Counted from the stretch's first letter, positions 16,382-26,082 are shown. The stretch: DNA of 64,000 bases from Microbacterium testaceum (GCF_020781835.1 NZ_JAJGNJ010000004.1:186001-250000); one strand, 5' to 3'. The notes: generated from the sequence alone by a model not told the origin. A program made the numbers and translations.

Positions 16382-19375
16382 TCACCCGTAGAAGAGCTTC
16401 TCGAAGACGCGGCGGGCGCGTCGCGTCGCCCCGAGGTAGTCCTCCTCGACCTGTGTGGCCGAATGCGGCGGGTACTCCAGGATCCGCCCGATGCCGTCGA
16501 GTCGTGCCCGGTCGGCGGGGAGCACGTCGCTCGTCTGTCCGGACAGCAGGGTGTTGGCCGAGCGCAGACGGCTCGCCAGATGCCAGGATGCCGCCAGCTT
16601 GTCGGCCGCGTCGGCGGCGATGAGTCCCGCGTCCGCCGCGGCCCGCAGCGCGCCGAGCGTCGAGGTGGTGCGCAGCGCCGGGATCGCGCGGGCGTGCTGC
16701 AACTGCAGGATCTGCACGAGCCACTCGACGTCGCTGATCGAACCGGGACCGAGCTTGAGGTGCCGCGCGGGATCGGCACCCTGCGGCAGCCGCTCGTTCT
16801 CGACGCGGGCCTTGATGCGGCGGATCTCCCGGAGCCCGTTCGGGTCGGCGGTCTCGGGGTACCGCACGTCGTCGGCGAGGGCGACGAAGTCGTTGATCAG
16901 CTTGACGCTGCCCGCCACCCCGCGGGCGCGCAGCAGTGCCTGAGCCTCCCACGAGAGCGACCACCGGCGGTAGTACTCGGCGTAGGCGTCGAGCGACCGG
17001 GCGAGCGGACCACTACGGCCCTCCGGGCGCAGCTCGGCGTCCAGATCGAGCGGCAGCCTGTGGTCCTCGGAGTGCTCGCGGAGGCCCGCGACGAGCTTCA
17101 ACGCGAGGGTGCTTGCACGCTGCGGATCGATGCCGTTCGCGCGATAGACGTACATGACGTCTGCGTCCGAGCCGAAGCCGATCTCCCGTCCGCCGAAACG
17201 CCCCATCGCGATGACCGAGAAGTCGAGCGCGTTGTCTTCGGGTGGGACGACCTCGCGGCGGACAGCGCGCAGCGTCGCCTGGATGGTGACCTCGGTGATG
17301 GTCGTCAGGGCGTCGGAGAGCTCCTCGATCGACACGACCTCGAGCACGGCGGCCATCGCGACGCGGAGCATCTCGCGGCGTCGGAGGGCACGCACGGACC
17401 GCATGGCATCCTCGATGTCGTCCCAGCGGGTCTGGATCGCGCGCGCCTCCTCCTGCAGCGCCGCGCCCGAGCGGGGCCGCAGCAGGGCGTCGTCGTCGAG
17501 CCACGCGACAGACTCGGGGATCCATTCCATCAACTCGCCGATGTAGCGCGAGCCCGAGAGTACGCGGGTGAGACTCTCGGCGGCCCCGGCGGAGTCGCGC
17601 AGCATCCGCAGGAACCAGGGGGTGTTGCCGAGCCGCTCACTGATCCGCCGGAACACCAGCAGCCCGTAGTCCGGGTCGACGCCGTCGGCGAACCACCGGA
17701 TCATGACCGGCATCAGGTGTCGCTGGATCGTCGCCTTGCGACTCAGTCCGCTCGTGAGGGCCGCGATGTGCCGCAGCGCGCCGGCCGGGTCGCGGAAGCC
17801 GATCGCCGCGAGGCGGTCGCGGGCCTGCTCGGTCGAGAGCGAACGCTCCCCCTCGGGCAGGGAGGCGACGGCCGACAGCAGCGGTCGGTAGAACAGCCGG
17901 ACGTGGATGTCGCGGACCTCGCGCTTGATGCTCTCCCACGCGGCTTGCACGCCCGCGGCGGAGTCCGCGAGTCCCGTCGCGCGCGCGAGCACGCGAAGGT
18001 CGTCCTCCTTCTCGGGGAGCAGCGCGGTGCGACGCAGGCCGCGGAGCTGCAGGCGGTGCTCGAGCAGCCGGAGCAGCCGATAGTCGCGGCCGAAGGCTTC
18101 GGCTTCGGTGCGACCGATGTAGCCCTCGGCCACGAGCGCGTCGAGGGCCTCGAGCGTGCCGCGCTGTCGGATGCGCTCGTCGGTCAGCCCGTGGACGAGC
18201 TGCAAGAGCTGCACGGTGAATTCGACGTCGCGGATCCCGCCCGGGCCGAGCTTGACCTGTCGATTGATCTCGGCCGCGGGGATGTGCTCGGTGACGCGCT
18301 CGCGCATGCGCTGCACGCCCTCGACGAAGTTCTCCCGCGCGGCGCTGTGCCACACCAGGGGCTGTACCGCGGCGATGTACTCCGCGCCGAGTGCGGCGTC
18401 GCCCGCGATCGCCCGCGCCTTCAACAACGCCTGGAACTCCCAGCTCTTCGCCCACCGGGCGTAGTACTGCGCGTGCGCGCCGAGGCTGCGGACGAGCGCA
18501 CCTTGTTTGCCCTCGGGACGCAGGTTCGGGTCGACCTCCCACAGCGGAGGCTCGATCTCAGGCCCGGAGATGCCGCGCATCGTCTGCACGGCGAGCCGCG
18601 TGCCGATGTCGATGGCCCGCGCTTCGGACACGACCTCCTCGTCCGCGGTGCCGCCGACGAAGATCACGTCGACGTCGCTGACGTAGTTCAGCTCCCGCGC
18701 CCCGGTCTTGCCCATCGCGATGATCGCGAAGCGGGTCGCGGCGACCTGCTCCCGAGGGAACACACCCGGGCCGCTCCCCGACACGCGCGACCGAGCGACG
18801 CTCAGCGAGGCTTCGAGCGCGGCACCCGCGAGGTCGGCGAGGGCCGCGGAGACGATGTCGATCGCCCCGGCCGGATCTCGCTGACCGAGGTCGTAGGCGG
18901 CGATCCGGGCGAGCAGGCGGCGGTATCGCACACGCAACGCGACCCATGTGGCATCCGTCGCGTCGGCGGCGAAGCCGTCGTCGTCGCCCACGGATGCCAA
19001 CAGCTCGGCGCGCATGGACTGCTCGTCGGGCACGGTCAGACCCGCGCCGGCGAGGTGCGCGATCTCACCCGGGTGTCGGAGGTAGAACTCCGCGAAGCCG
19101 TCCGATGCGCCCACGATGTCCCACAGCGCGCGCCACGTGCCGGGATCGCCGGCGGCGGCGCGGACGGCATCCGCATCGCGCCGCGCGATCTGCACGAGTG
19201 CCGCCAACGCCCGGTCGGGATCGGCGACGCGGTGCGCGAGCTCCATGGCATCCGCCCGCTCGGCACCCGTGAGATGTTCGAGCTCGCCCAGGCACGCATC
19301 GGCTTCCGCGAGACGCGAGAAGCCGGTGCGGGCCAGGGCGGTGAGCGCCGTCGATCGATCGCCCGAGGTCACCAC
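16382..19375 (-). CDS. glnE: Bifunctional glutamine-synthetase adenylyltransferase/deadenylase
   Basis: 997 residues, the usual size. It has two homologous nucleotidyltransferase domains: the first with MGKTGARELNYVSDVDVIF near residue 220-240 (deadenylylating half) and the second with MGRFGGREIGFGSDADVMYVY near 730-750 (adenylylating half). Each is followed by a helical GlnD-like domain (LGPGGIRDVEFTVQLLQL and LGPGSISDVEWLVQILQL). It switches glutamine synthetase activity according to nitrogen status. It lies 7 bases downstream of glnA2 and is probably co-transcribed with it, the arrangement common in actinobacteria. Confidence 0.95.
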   Translation of the reverse strand: MVTSGDRSTALTALARTGFSRLAEADACLGELEHLTGAERADAMELAHRVADPDRALAALVQIARRDADAVRAAAGDPGTWRALWDIVGASDGFAEFYLRHPGEIAHLAGAGLTVPDEQSMRAELLASVGDDDGFAADATDATWVALRVRYRRLLARIAAYDLGQRDPAGAIDIVSAALADLAGAALEASLSVARSRVSGSGPGVFPREQVAATRFAIIAMGKTGARELNYVSDVDVIFVGGTADEEVVSEARAIDIGTRLAVQTMRGISGPEIEPPLWEVDPNLRPEGKQGALVRSLGAHAQYYARWAKSWEFQALLKARAIAGDAALGAEYIAAVQPLVWHSAARENFVEGVQRMRERVTEHIPAAEINRQVKLGPGGIRDVEFTVQLLQLVHGLTDERIRQRGTLEALDALVAEGYIGRTEAEAFGRDYRLLRLLEHRLQLRGLRRTALLPEKEDDLRVLARATGLADSAAGVQAAWESIKREVRDIHVRLFYRPLLSAVASLPEGERSLSTEQARDRLAAIGFRDPAGALRHIAALTSGLSRKATIQRHLMPVMIRWFADGVDPDYGLLVFRRISERLGNTPWFLRMLRDSAGAAESLTRVLSGSRYIGELMEWIPESVAWLDDDALLRPRSGAALQEEARAIQTRWDDIEDAMRSVRALRRREMLRVAMAAVLEVVSIEELSDALTTITEVTIQATLRAVRREVVPPEDNALDFSVIAMGRFGGREIGFGSDADVMYVYRANGIDPQRASTLALKLVAGLREHSEDHRLPLDLDAELRPEGRSGPLARSLDAYAEYYRRWSLSWEAQALLRARGVAGSVKLINDFVALADDVRYPETADPNGLREIRRIKARVENERLPQGADPARHLKLGPGSISDVEWLVQILQLQHARAIPALRTTSTLGALRAAADAGLIAADAADKLAASWHLASRLRSANTLLSGQTSDVLPADRARLDGIGRILEYPPHSATQVEEDYLGATRRARRVFEKLFYG

Positions 19376-19382
19376 GGCGGGG

Positions 19383-20723
19383 TCAGAGCGCCTCGAGGTT
19401 GCTCTGCAGCTCGAAAGGCGTGACCTGCGCGCGGTACTGCTGCCACTCGCGACGCTTGTTCAGGAGCACGTACTTGAAGACCTGCTCCCCCAGCGTCTCG
19501 GCGACGAGCTCAGACTCCTCGAGGTACCCGAGCGCGTGGTCGAGGCTCGCCGGCAGCGGTGCGTAGCCGAGGGCGCGGCGCTCCGCGTCCGACAACGACC
19601 ACACGTTGTCCTCCGCCTCGGCGGGCAGCTCGTAGCCCTCTTCGATGCCTTTGAGTCCCGCCGCGAGCATGAGCGCGTACGACAGGTAGGGGTTCGCCGC
19701 GGAGTCGAGCGCGCGGTACTCGACGCGCGTGGACTGGCCCTTGTTGGGCTTGTACAGCGGCACACGCACGAGCGCCGAACGGTTGTTGTGGCCCCAGCAG
19801 ATGAAGCTGGGCGCCTCGTCGCCGCCCCACAGGCGCTTGTACGAGTTGACGAACTGGTTGGTCACGGCCGAGATCTCGTTGGCGTGACGCAGCAGACCGG
19901 CGATGAAGTGACGGCCGACCTTCGACAGCTGGTACTGGCCGCCCTCCTCGTAGAAGGCGTTCATGTCGCCTTCGAAGAGCGACATGTGCGTGTGCATGCC
20001 GCTGCCGGGCTGACCGCTGAGGGGCTTGGGCATGAACGTCGCGTACACGCCCTGCTCGATCGCGACCTCCTTCACGACCGTCCGGAAGGTCATGATGTTG
20101 TCGGCCGTGGTGAGCGCGTCGGCGTACCGCAGGTCGATCTCGTTCTGACCCGGGCCACCCTCGTGATGGCTGAACTCGACGGAGATGCCGAGGTCCTCGA
20201 GCATGCGCACCGAACGGCGACGGAAGTCGTGCGCCGTGCCGCCGGGGACGTTGTCGAAGTAGCCGGCCGAGTCCACGGGCTCGGGACGTCCGTCCGGGCC
20301 CAGCTGCGAGGACTTCAGCAGGTAGAACTCGATCTCGGGGTGCGTGTAGAACGTGAACCCGGCGTCGGCGGCCTTCGCGAGCGTGCGCTTGAGCACGTGC
20401 CGCGGGTCGGCGACCGCGGGCTGACCGTCGGGCGTGGTGATGTCGCAGAACATGCGCGCCGTCGGGTCGATCTCGCCGCGCCAGGGCAGGATCTGGAACG
20501 TCGTGGGGTCGGGATGCGCCAGCAGGTCGGACTCGTACGAGCGGGTCAGACCCTCGATGGCCGAGCCGTCGAAGCCCAGCCCCTCGCTGAAGGCTCCCTC
20601 GACCTCGGCCGGGGCGATCGCCACCGACTTCAGGGTGCCGACCACGTCGGTGAACCACAGGCGCACGAACTTCACGCCGCGTTCCTCGATCGTCCGCAGG
20701 ACGAAATCGCGCTGCTTGTCCAT
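19383..20723 (-). CDS. glnA: Type I glutamine synthetase (GlnA2-like)
   Basis: 446 residues, the length of mycobacterial GlnA2. Signature elements: WFTDVVGTLKSV, GFDGSAIEG, the Mn-binding EIEFYLL and HHEGGPGQNEIDLRYADAL, ATP-site SGMHTHMSLF, and KPNKGQSTRVEYRALDSAANPYLSYA. It makes glutamine from glutamate and ammonia. The segment aligned with the adenylylation loop reads GYELPAEAED; whether its Tyr is modified by the neighbouring GlnE is not certain. The housekeeping GlnA1 is not in the window. A clear GAGGAGA ribosome site precedes ATG 20723. Confidence 0.93.
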   Translation of the reverse strand: MDKQRDFVLRTIEERGVKFVRLWFTDVVGTLKSVAIAPAEVEGAFSEGLGFDGSAIEGLTRSYESDLLAHPDPTTFQILPWRGEIDPTARMFCDITTPDGQPAVADPRHVLKRTLAKAADAGFTFYTHPEIEFYLLKSSQLGPDGRPEPVDSAGYFDNVPGGTAHDFRRRSVRMLEDLGISVEFSHHEGGPGQNEIDLRYADALTTADNIMTFRTVVKEVAIEQGVYATFMPKPLSGQPGSGMHTHMSLFEGDMNAFYEEGGQYQLSKVGRHFIAGLLRHANEISAVTNQFVNSYKRLWGGDEAPSFICWGHNNRSALVRVPLYKPNKGQSTRVEYRALDSAANPYLSYALMLAAGLKGIEEGYELPAEAEDNVWSLSDAERRALGYAPLPASLDHALGYLEESELVAETLGEQVFKYVLLNKRREWQQYRAQVTPFELQSNLEAL

Positions 20724-20750
20724 CGTTCTCCTCGTCTCGGTCCGAAGGGA

Positions 20751-20957
20751 TCAGCGGCCGGAGCCGGAGCCCCAGTCGGAGTCGCGCGCTTCTTCTTCGG
20801 CCCACTTCTTCGAGCGTTCCGCCAGCAGCTGCGGCGCGCGCGCGGCCTCTTCGGCGGTGTCGAAGGGTCCTGCGCGATCGATCGCCGGCGACTCGTAGCC
20901 CTGCTCGACCTGACCGGTCTCGAGGTTGTACCAGTACTTCTTGTTCTCGTCGCTCAC
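20751..20957 (-). CDS. Small SPOR-like protein of unknown function
   Basis: 68 residues from GTG 20957: YWYNLETGQVEQGYESPAID, then GPFDTAEEAARAPQLLAERSKKWAEEE. The pattern of one short beta region followed by a GPFDTAEEA helix resembles annotated short SPOR-like proteins of Microbacteriaceae. An AGGAG ribosome site sits six bases before the GTG; a longer frame to 21062 is rejected for that reason. It lies 27 bases upstream of glnA2 on the same strand and may share its transcript. Function not known. Confidence 0.75.
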   Translation of the reverse strand: MSDENKKYWYNLETGQVEQGYESPAIDRAGPFDTAEEAARAPQLLAERSKKWAEEEARDSDWGSGSGR

Positions 20958-21042
20958 GATCGCTCCTTGCGTGGGTCTCGCTCCGCAGCGGACGTCTGGC
21001 GGGCGCTCTCCCGATCCTACTGATGCAGACCCCGCGCCTGGA

Positions 21043-21048
21043 TAGGCT
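21043..21048 (+). promoter_or_regulatory. -10 box of ppgK
   Basis: TAGGCT ends seven bases before the ATG at 21056, so the mRNA would have almost no leader. The intervening GGAGGG could also act as a ribosome site. Confidence 0.55.
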
Positions 21049-21055
21049 GGAGGGC

Positions 21056-21841
21056 ATGGCAACGAATGCGTCGCGTGCGGTCGGAGTGGACATCGGCGGA
21101 ACCGGGATCAAGGCGGGAATCGTCGACCTGGATGCCGGGGAGCTCATCAGCGACCGGATCAAGGTCTCCACCCCCAAGGGCGCGGAGCCCGCCGATGTGC
21201 TGGCGGCGGTGAAGGACGTGCTGCAGACGCTGGAGGCGCCGGCCGATCTCCCGCTGGGTGTGGCCTTCCCGGCCATCGTGAAGGGCGGCAAGACGCGGTC
21301 GGCGGCGAACGTCTCTCCGTCGTGGATCGGCTTCGAGGCCGAGAAGTTCTTCGAGGACGGTCTCTCCCGTGACATCCACTTCGCCAACGACGCCGACGTC
21401 GCCGGGATCGCGGAGGTCCGCTACGGCGCCGCGAAAGGTGTGGACGGTCTCGTGATCCTCACCACCCTCGGCACCGGCATCGGCTCGGCGATGATCTACG
21501 ACGGCGTGCTCATCCCCAACAGCGAGCTCGGCCACCTCCAGCGTGCGGAGCACAAAAAGGATGCCGAGGGCTACGCCGCCTACTCCGCGATGGAGCGCGA
21601 CGCGCTGTCGTGGGAGAAGTGGGCCAAGCGTCTGCAGTGGTACTACGACTACGTCGAGTTCCTCTTCAGCCCCGACCTCATCGTCGTCGGCGGCGGAGTG
21701 TCGAAGCACTCCGAGGAGTTCCTGCCGATGCTGAAGCTGCGGGCCCCGATCGTCCCGGCGAAGCACCGCAACAACGCGGGCATCATCGGTGCGGCGTCGC
21801 TCGCGGTGCCGGTGGCGGAGGCGCTCCCCGCGGTCAAGTAG
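21056..21841 (+). CDS. ppgK: Polyphosphate glucokinase
   Basis: 261 residues of the ROK family. It uses inorganic polyphosphate (and usually ATP) to phosphorylate glucose, feeding glycolysis. Seen: phosphate-binding VGVDIGGTGIKAGIVD at the start, SPSWIGFEAEKFFED, the sugar-site HFANDADVAGIAE and LTTLGTGIGSAMIYDGVLIPNSELGH. The last motif has ELGH where typical ROK kinases have the zinc-binding ExGH; the zinc-finger cysteines of larger ROK proteins are absent, as in PpgK. ATG 21056 follows GGAGGG and a TAGGCT box. Transcribed alone between divergent and co-directional neighbours. Confidence 0.92.
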   Translation: MATNASRAVGVDIGGTGIKAGIVDLDAGELISDRIKVSTPKGAEPADVLAAVKDVLQTLEAPADLPLGVAFPAIVKGGKTRSAANVSPSWIGFEAEKFFEDGLSRDIHFANDADVAGIAEVRYGAAKGVDGLVILTTLGTGIGSAMIYDGVLIPNSELGHLQRAEHKKDAEGYAAYSAMERDALSWEKWAKRLQWYYDYVEFLFSPDLIVVGGGVSKHSEEFLPMLKLRAPIVPAKHRNNAGIIGAASLAVPVAEALPAVK

Positions 21842-21966
21842 ACGGGTCCGCGCGTTCGCGTCGCGCCGCTGAGGTACCGCGGCGGCGCGTGCACCGCATG
21901 GTCTCTCGGGCTGCGCGCGGTGTCAACCGGCGTGCGCTCGGCGTTCCCGAGGCGTGCGGTTGACGC

Positions 21967-23058
21967 ATGAGCGGAATCCGAACCACGACGCCTCGTTCCG
22001 GCACGGGCAGGGCCGACGCCGGGAGCGACTTCACCGAACTCGCACGGATCATCCGAGAACGCGGTCTGCTGCGCCGACGCTACGGCTACTACTGGGCCAA
22101 GATCATCGGGATCCCCGCGCTCCTGGCCGTGGGGTTGGTCGCGTTCGTGCTGATCGGCGAGACGTGGTGGCAGCTGGTGACGGCGGCCCTGCTCGCGCTG
22201 ATCTTCACCCAGATCGCGTTCCTCGGGCACGATGCGGCGCACCGACAGATCTTCCTCTCGGGGAAGTGGAATGACGGGGTCAGCCTCGTCCTCGGCGACC
22301 TCCTCGTCGGGATGAGCTATGGGTGGTGGCAGCACAAGCACACCCGGCACCACGCGAACCCCAACAAGATCGGCGCCGATCCCGATATCGAACTCCCCGT
22401 CATCGCCGTCGCTCCCGACGCCTCACCGCCGCGAAACCGCGCGGTGGCGTGGGTACGAGCGCACCAGGGTCTCTTCTTCTTCCCCATCCTGCTGTTGGAA
22501 GGCGTGGCGCTGCACGCGTCGGGAGTGAGAGAGGTGGTGACTCCGGGCCGTCTCGCCCGCCGGTGGGTCGAGATCGTGTTCCTCACGATCAGGCTCGTGG
22601 GGTTCCCGGTGCTGGTGTTCCTCGTCCTGTCGCCGGGGCTCGCGTTCGCCTTCCTCGCCGTGCAACTGGGCGTCTTCGGCTTCGCCATGGGCGCGTCCTT
22701 CGCGCCGAACCACAAGGGGATGCCGATCGTTCCCGAGGAACTGCGCATCGACTTCCTCCGCCGCCAGGTGATGATGAGCAGGAACGTCGCCGGGACACGT
22801 GTCCTCGAAGTCGCGATGGGCGGGCTCAATTATCAGATCGAGCACCACCTGTTCCCCAACATGCCCCGACCCCACCTGCGGAAGGCGGCGCCGATCGTCG
22901 CGGCCTACTGCCGCGCGCACCAGGTGCCGTACACCGTCACCGGGCTGTTCACCTCGTACGCGATCATCGTCCGGTACATCAACCGTGTCGGACTCGGCGA
23001 GCGTGACGTGTTCCGCTGCCCGCTCGTGGAGCAGCGCAACCGTCCTCGCGGGGCGTGA
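21967..23058 (+). CDS. Membrane fatty-acid desaturase
   Basis: 363 residues with the three histidine boxes of membrane di-iron desaturases: HDAAHR (~residue 88), HTRHH (~120) and QIEHHLF (~293). Several hydrophobic segments surround them, for example residues 45-80 and 205-240. It introduces a double bond into acyl chains of lipids or acyl-CoA, adjusting membrane fluidity; the position of the double bond cannot be told from sequence. The family is related to DesA3 and linoleoyl-CoA desaturases. Start at ATG 21967; transcription is probably independent. Confidence 0.9.
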   Translation: MSGIRTTTPRSGTGRADAGSDFTELARIIRERGLLRRRYGYYWAKIIGIPALLAVGLVAFVLIGETWWQLVTAALLALIFTQIAFLGHDAAHRQIFLSGKWNDGVSLVLGDLLVGMSYGWWQHKHTRHHANPNKIGADPDIELPVIAVAPDASPPRNRAVAWVRAHQGLFFFPILLLEGVALHASGVREVVTPGRLARRWVEIVFLTIRLVGFPVLVFLVLSPGLAFAFLAVQLGVFGFAMGASFAPNHKGMPIVPEELRIDFLRRQVMMSRNVAGTRVLEVAMGGLNYQIEHHLFPNMPRPHLRKAAPIVAAYCRAHQVPYTVTGLFTSYAIIVRYINRVGLGERDVFRCPLVEQRNRPRGA

Positions 23059-23229
23059 GCCGTGCGTGCGACGCCGACGACCTTCGCGTACTGACCACGC
23101 GTGCTGAGGCCAGGCTCGTGGAGCGGGCGGGCGGTCGACGCGTGCCTCGCCGACTGGTGGGCTTCGCGGCGAGGTGCGAATGCCGTCGCCGCCCGAACCG
23201 CACGGACGTACCGGGGACAGGGCGAAGGC

Positions 23230-23603
23230 GAATGGGCCGGCCTGTACGCCGGGTTCTGTCCGGGGGCGTGACGCCCCGTGGACGGTCATCTCTCTCGGCG
23301 ACACGTTGCCGTGCCGCTCCAGCGGCCTACCCGGGGACTCGGCGAGCCGCGTCGTCATCCCCTGTCTGGCCTTGCTCCGGACGAGGTTTACCTCGCGGGT
23401 CGTGTCACCACGACCCCGGTGGTCTCTTACACCACCCTTTCACCCTTACCCCGCACCCCGAGGGGCCGAGGCGGTCTGCTCTCTGTGGCACTGTCTCGCG
23501 GATTGCTCCGGGTGGGTGTTACCCACCGTCCTGCCCTGTGGAGCCCGGACGTTCCTCGGCACGGGCGAACCCGTGACGCGACCGTCCAGCCGACCCATTC
23601 GCA
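23230..23603 (-). ncRNA. rnpB: RNase P RNA (type A)
   Basis: On the minus strand the conserved 5' core GAGGAACGTCCGGGCTCC lies at 23539-23557 and the 3' core ACAGAACCCGGCGTACAGGC at 23237-23259. The two ends, GAATGGGTCGGC near 23600 and GCCGGCCCATTC near 23230, pair to form helix P1 and fix both limits. Internal landmarks such as AGGTAAACC and GGGTAAGGGTGAAA are also present. It is the ribozyme that matures tRNA 5' ends. A TAGACT -10 box lies directly upstream. Confidence 0.96.
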
Positions 23604-23609
23604 CCGTCG

Positions 23610-23615
23610 AGTCTA
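23610..23615 (-). promoter_or_regulatory. -10 box of rnpB
   Basis: TAGACT on the minus strand, 9 bases before the P1 helix. It matches the TAGRCT boxes of tRNA-Val, acpP, ppgK and def in this window. Confidence 0.65.
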
Positions 23616-23625
23616 CGCGGGCGGC

Positions 23626-25182
23626 TCAGCCCTTTTCGGCCGTCTCGCCGATCCGCAGGTCGAGGGGGAAGTCGATCGGGAACGTCCCGAACAGCAGCCG
23701 GCCCGCGGATGCCGCCGACTCCCGCACCGCCTCGGCGACGGCGTCTGCGTGCTCCACGGGAGTGTGCACGACGATCTCGTCGTGCAGGAAGAACGCCAGG
23801 TGCGGTATCCGCGCGAACGCCGCACCGGACGCGGGCGCAGAGCGCGGGGCATCCACGGGTTCGAGGGTGGCCAGGCGCGTGCGCAGCTCGGCGAGCCACG
23901 CGAGAGCCCATTCGGCGGCGGTGCCCTGCACGACGAAGTTGCGGGTGAAGCGGCCGCGGTCGCGGGCGGCGCGGCGGGCGCGGGTCTCGTCGACCCCGGA
24001 TGCCTCGGCGTCACTGGCCCGCGACTGCACGGCGCGCCACAGCTCGCCGGCGGGCGGTGACGTGCGGCCGAGCCACGTGTGGACACGGCCGCCCTCCTCG
24101 CCGACGCGCGCGGCATCGTCGACGAGCGCCATCGCGCGCGGGAACGTGCGCCGCAGCCGCGGAACGAGGCGTCCGCTCTCGCCGCTCGTCGCGCCGTACA
24201 TGGCCCCGAGCATCGCCATCTTGGCGTGGGCACGGGTGCCGACGGCTCCGGCATCCACGATTCCGGCGTAGAGATCGCGACCGGATGCCGCCTCGGCCAG
24301 CGCCGTGTCACGGGCCATCGCCGCGAGCACGCGCGGTTCGAGCTGCGCGACGTCGGCGGTGACGAGGGTCCAGCCCGGGTCGGCGCGGACGGCGGTGCGC
24401 AGCTGCCGTGGGATTTGCAGCGCTCCCCCGCCGGATGACGCCCAGCGCCCGGTGACGACCCCGGCGGGAACGTAGACGGGGCGAAATCGCGCGTCGTGGA
24501 TCCACTCGGCCATCCACGCCCAGCCATTGGCGGTGTAGAGCCGCATGAGCTTCTTATAGGCGATGAGCGGGGCGACGACCGGATGGTCGTGCTCGGCGAG
24601 CTCCCATCGGTTCGTCGACTCGACCATGAGCCCCGCCCGGTGCAGCGCGCGCAGCAGCCGCGGCTGCGAGTCGAGCGAGACGGACGGGTCGCCGAGCGCG
24701 TCACGCACGGCGACCGCCGCTTGCTCGACCCGCGTCGGCAGTCCGCCCGCGACCCGTGTGCCGAGCTGCTCCTCGAGCATCCGCTCGTGCGTCTCAACGC
24801 TCCACGGGAGCCCCGCGGCGTGCAGTTCCGCGGCGATGAGCGCCCCGGCGGACTCGGCCGCGGCGAGCAGGCGCAGCGCCCCGGGCTCGTGAGCGGAGGC
24901 GATCGCGGCGCGCTGCCGGTGGTACTCGGCTGTCGCGGCCTCGACGTCGTCGGGTGGGCCCGTGCTCGCGGCACCGAGCGAGAAGAGCGTGTCGGTGTCG
25001 TCGGACGTCGAGCCCGTGGCATCCCATTCCGCGTGAGCGCACAGGCCGTGATCATCGACGACGGCGTCGGCATCGCGGAGGATCGCGTGCACCAGCCGGA
25101 GGTCCCACGCGCGGGCGACCCGGACTCCGGATGCCAACAGCGAGCCGTACCAGGATGGGGTGTCGCTCCACACCCACCGCAC
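23626..25182 (-). CDS. DNA polymerase I-like protein (family A; bifunctional 3'-5' exonuclease/polymerase family)
   Basis: 518 residues in the part with a standard start (GTG 25182). Family A polymerase motifs: motif A as TADVAQLEPRVLA with the catalytic Asp, an O-helix-like AHAKMAMLGAMYG, and motif C FFLHDEIVVH. The N-terminal half corresponds to a degenerate exonuclease-like domain. No 5' nuclease domain is present, so it is not the housekeeping PolA. The coding pattern continues in frame upstream to about 25338 (reading STEVVVGRTASGTIAL...), but the only start-like codon there is CTG at 25338, so the true start is uncertain. It is downstream of the zinc-ribbon gene, in the same orientation. 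Confidence 0.85.
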   Translation of the reverse strand: MRWVWSDTPSWYGSLLASGVRVARAWDLRLVHAILRDADAVVDDHGLCAHAEWDATGSTSDDTDTLFSLGAASTGPPDDVEAATAEYHRQRAAIASAHEPGALRLLAAAESAGALIAAELHAAGLPWSVETHERMLEEQLGTRVAGGLPTRVEQAAVAVRDALGDPSVSLDSQPRLLRALHRAGLMVESTNRWELAEHDHPVVAPLIAYKKLMRLYTANGWAWMAEWIHDARFRPVYVPAGVVTGRWASSGGGALQIPRQLRTAVRADPGWTLVTADVAQLEPRVLAAMARDTALAEAASGRDLYAGIVDAGAVGTRAHAKMAMLGAMYGATSGESGRLVPRLRRTFPRAMALVDDAARVGEEGGRVHTWLGRTSPPAGELWRAVQSRASDAEASGVDETRARRAARDRGRFTRNFVVQGTAAEWALAWLAELRTRLATLEPVDAPRSAPASGAAFARIPHLAFFLHDEIVVHTPVEHADAVAEAVRESAASAGRLLFGTFPIDFPLDLRIGETAEKG

Positions 25183-25344
25183 GTCTCCCCCGGTTTCGCG
25201 GTCGCGGATCGCGGCGGGCAGGTCGTCGCGCGCGACGGTGACCGTGCGGACGACGGAGCCGTCGGCATCCAGGTCGCTCAGGGCGATGGTTCCGGATGCC
25301 GTGCGCCCGACGACGACCTCAGTCGACGAGGACGCCAGGGCGGG

Positions 25345-26082
25345 TCACCGCGATTCTTCGGTGCGGACGAGGATCGCGCCGCACTCGGGGCAGAACACGA
25401 CCTCGTCGGTCTGGGCGCGGCGGACCTCGGCGAGGTCGCTCGGCGGAAGGACCATGCGGCACGCCTCGCAGGCGCCCGCGCGCAGCAGTCCCGCGCCGTT
25501 GCCACGGGCCGCGAGTCGCTCGTACAGGGCGAGGAGGTCGGCGGGGATCGCACCGGCAACCGCGTCGCGGTCGCGGCGTGCTGCCTCGAGACGGTCGGTG
25601 GCTTCGGCGACGACACGCTTGGCCTCGGCGCTGAGCTCGGCGCCCTGCGCGTTGGTCTCGGCGATGAGGGCCTCTTGCTCGGCGACCGCGGCGTCGGCGG
25701 CCTCGAGCTGCTCCATGAGGGCGATCTCGGCGTCTTCGAGGTCGCTCTTTCGGCGGGCGAGCGAGGCCAGTTCGGCCTCGAAGCCCTGCGCCTGCTTGGC
25801 GTTCGTCGCGGCGGCGAGGCGTTCGGCGTCGCGCTTCACGCGGGCGTCGACGACCGCGACGTCGGACTCGACGCGGGCCAGTTCGGCCTTGAGGTCGTCG
25901 CGGACGTTGGCACGATTGCCGAGTTCTTGCGTGAGCGACGACCGCTGCGCGATGAGCTCGCGCACCTTCGCGGCCTGCGGCGGGTTGCCCTTGACGTGCT
26001 CGTCGCGGCGGATGCGCGCGTCGAGGTCGGCGAGGTCGAGCAGTTTTCGCTGGTCGGCGGGGTCGGCGTTCACGGAGTCCAC
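25345..26082 (-). CDS. Coiled-coil protein with C-terminal C4 zinc ribbon
   Basis: 245 residues. Residues ~20-175 form a long antiparallel coiled coil (many heptads of Leu/Ala with Glu/Arg); the C-terminal ~45 carry CEACRMVLP and FCPECG, a four-cysteine zinc ribbon. This is the widespread bacterial C4-type zinc-ribbon (CT398/FlgZ-like) family, present in most actinobacteria, often beside genes for RNase H-like or Nif3-like proteins. The molecular function is unsettled; nucleic-acid or protein tethering has been suggested. GTG a few codons after ATG 26082 is an alternative start. Confidence 0.88.
   Translation of the reverse strand: MDSVNADPADQRKLLDLADLDARIRRDEHVKGNPPQAAKVRELIAQRSSLTQELGNRANVRDDLKAELARVESDVAVVDARVKRDAERLAAATNAKQAQGFEAELASLARRKSDLEDAEIALMEQLEAADAAVAEQEALIAETNAQGAELSAEAKRVVAEATDRLEAARRDRDAVAGAIPADLLALYERLAARGNGAGLLRAGACEACRMVLPPSDLAEVRRAQTDEVVFCPECGAILVRTEESR

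Noticed and set aside
16463..19423. Plus-strand ORF of about 986 codons over glnE
   Set aside because: An antisense shadow of glnE with low-complexity composition; glnE motifs are clear on the other strand.
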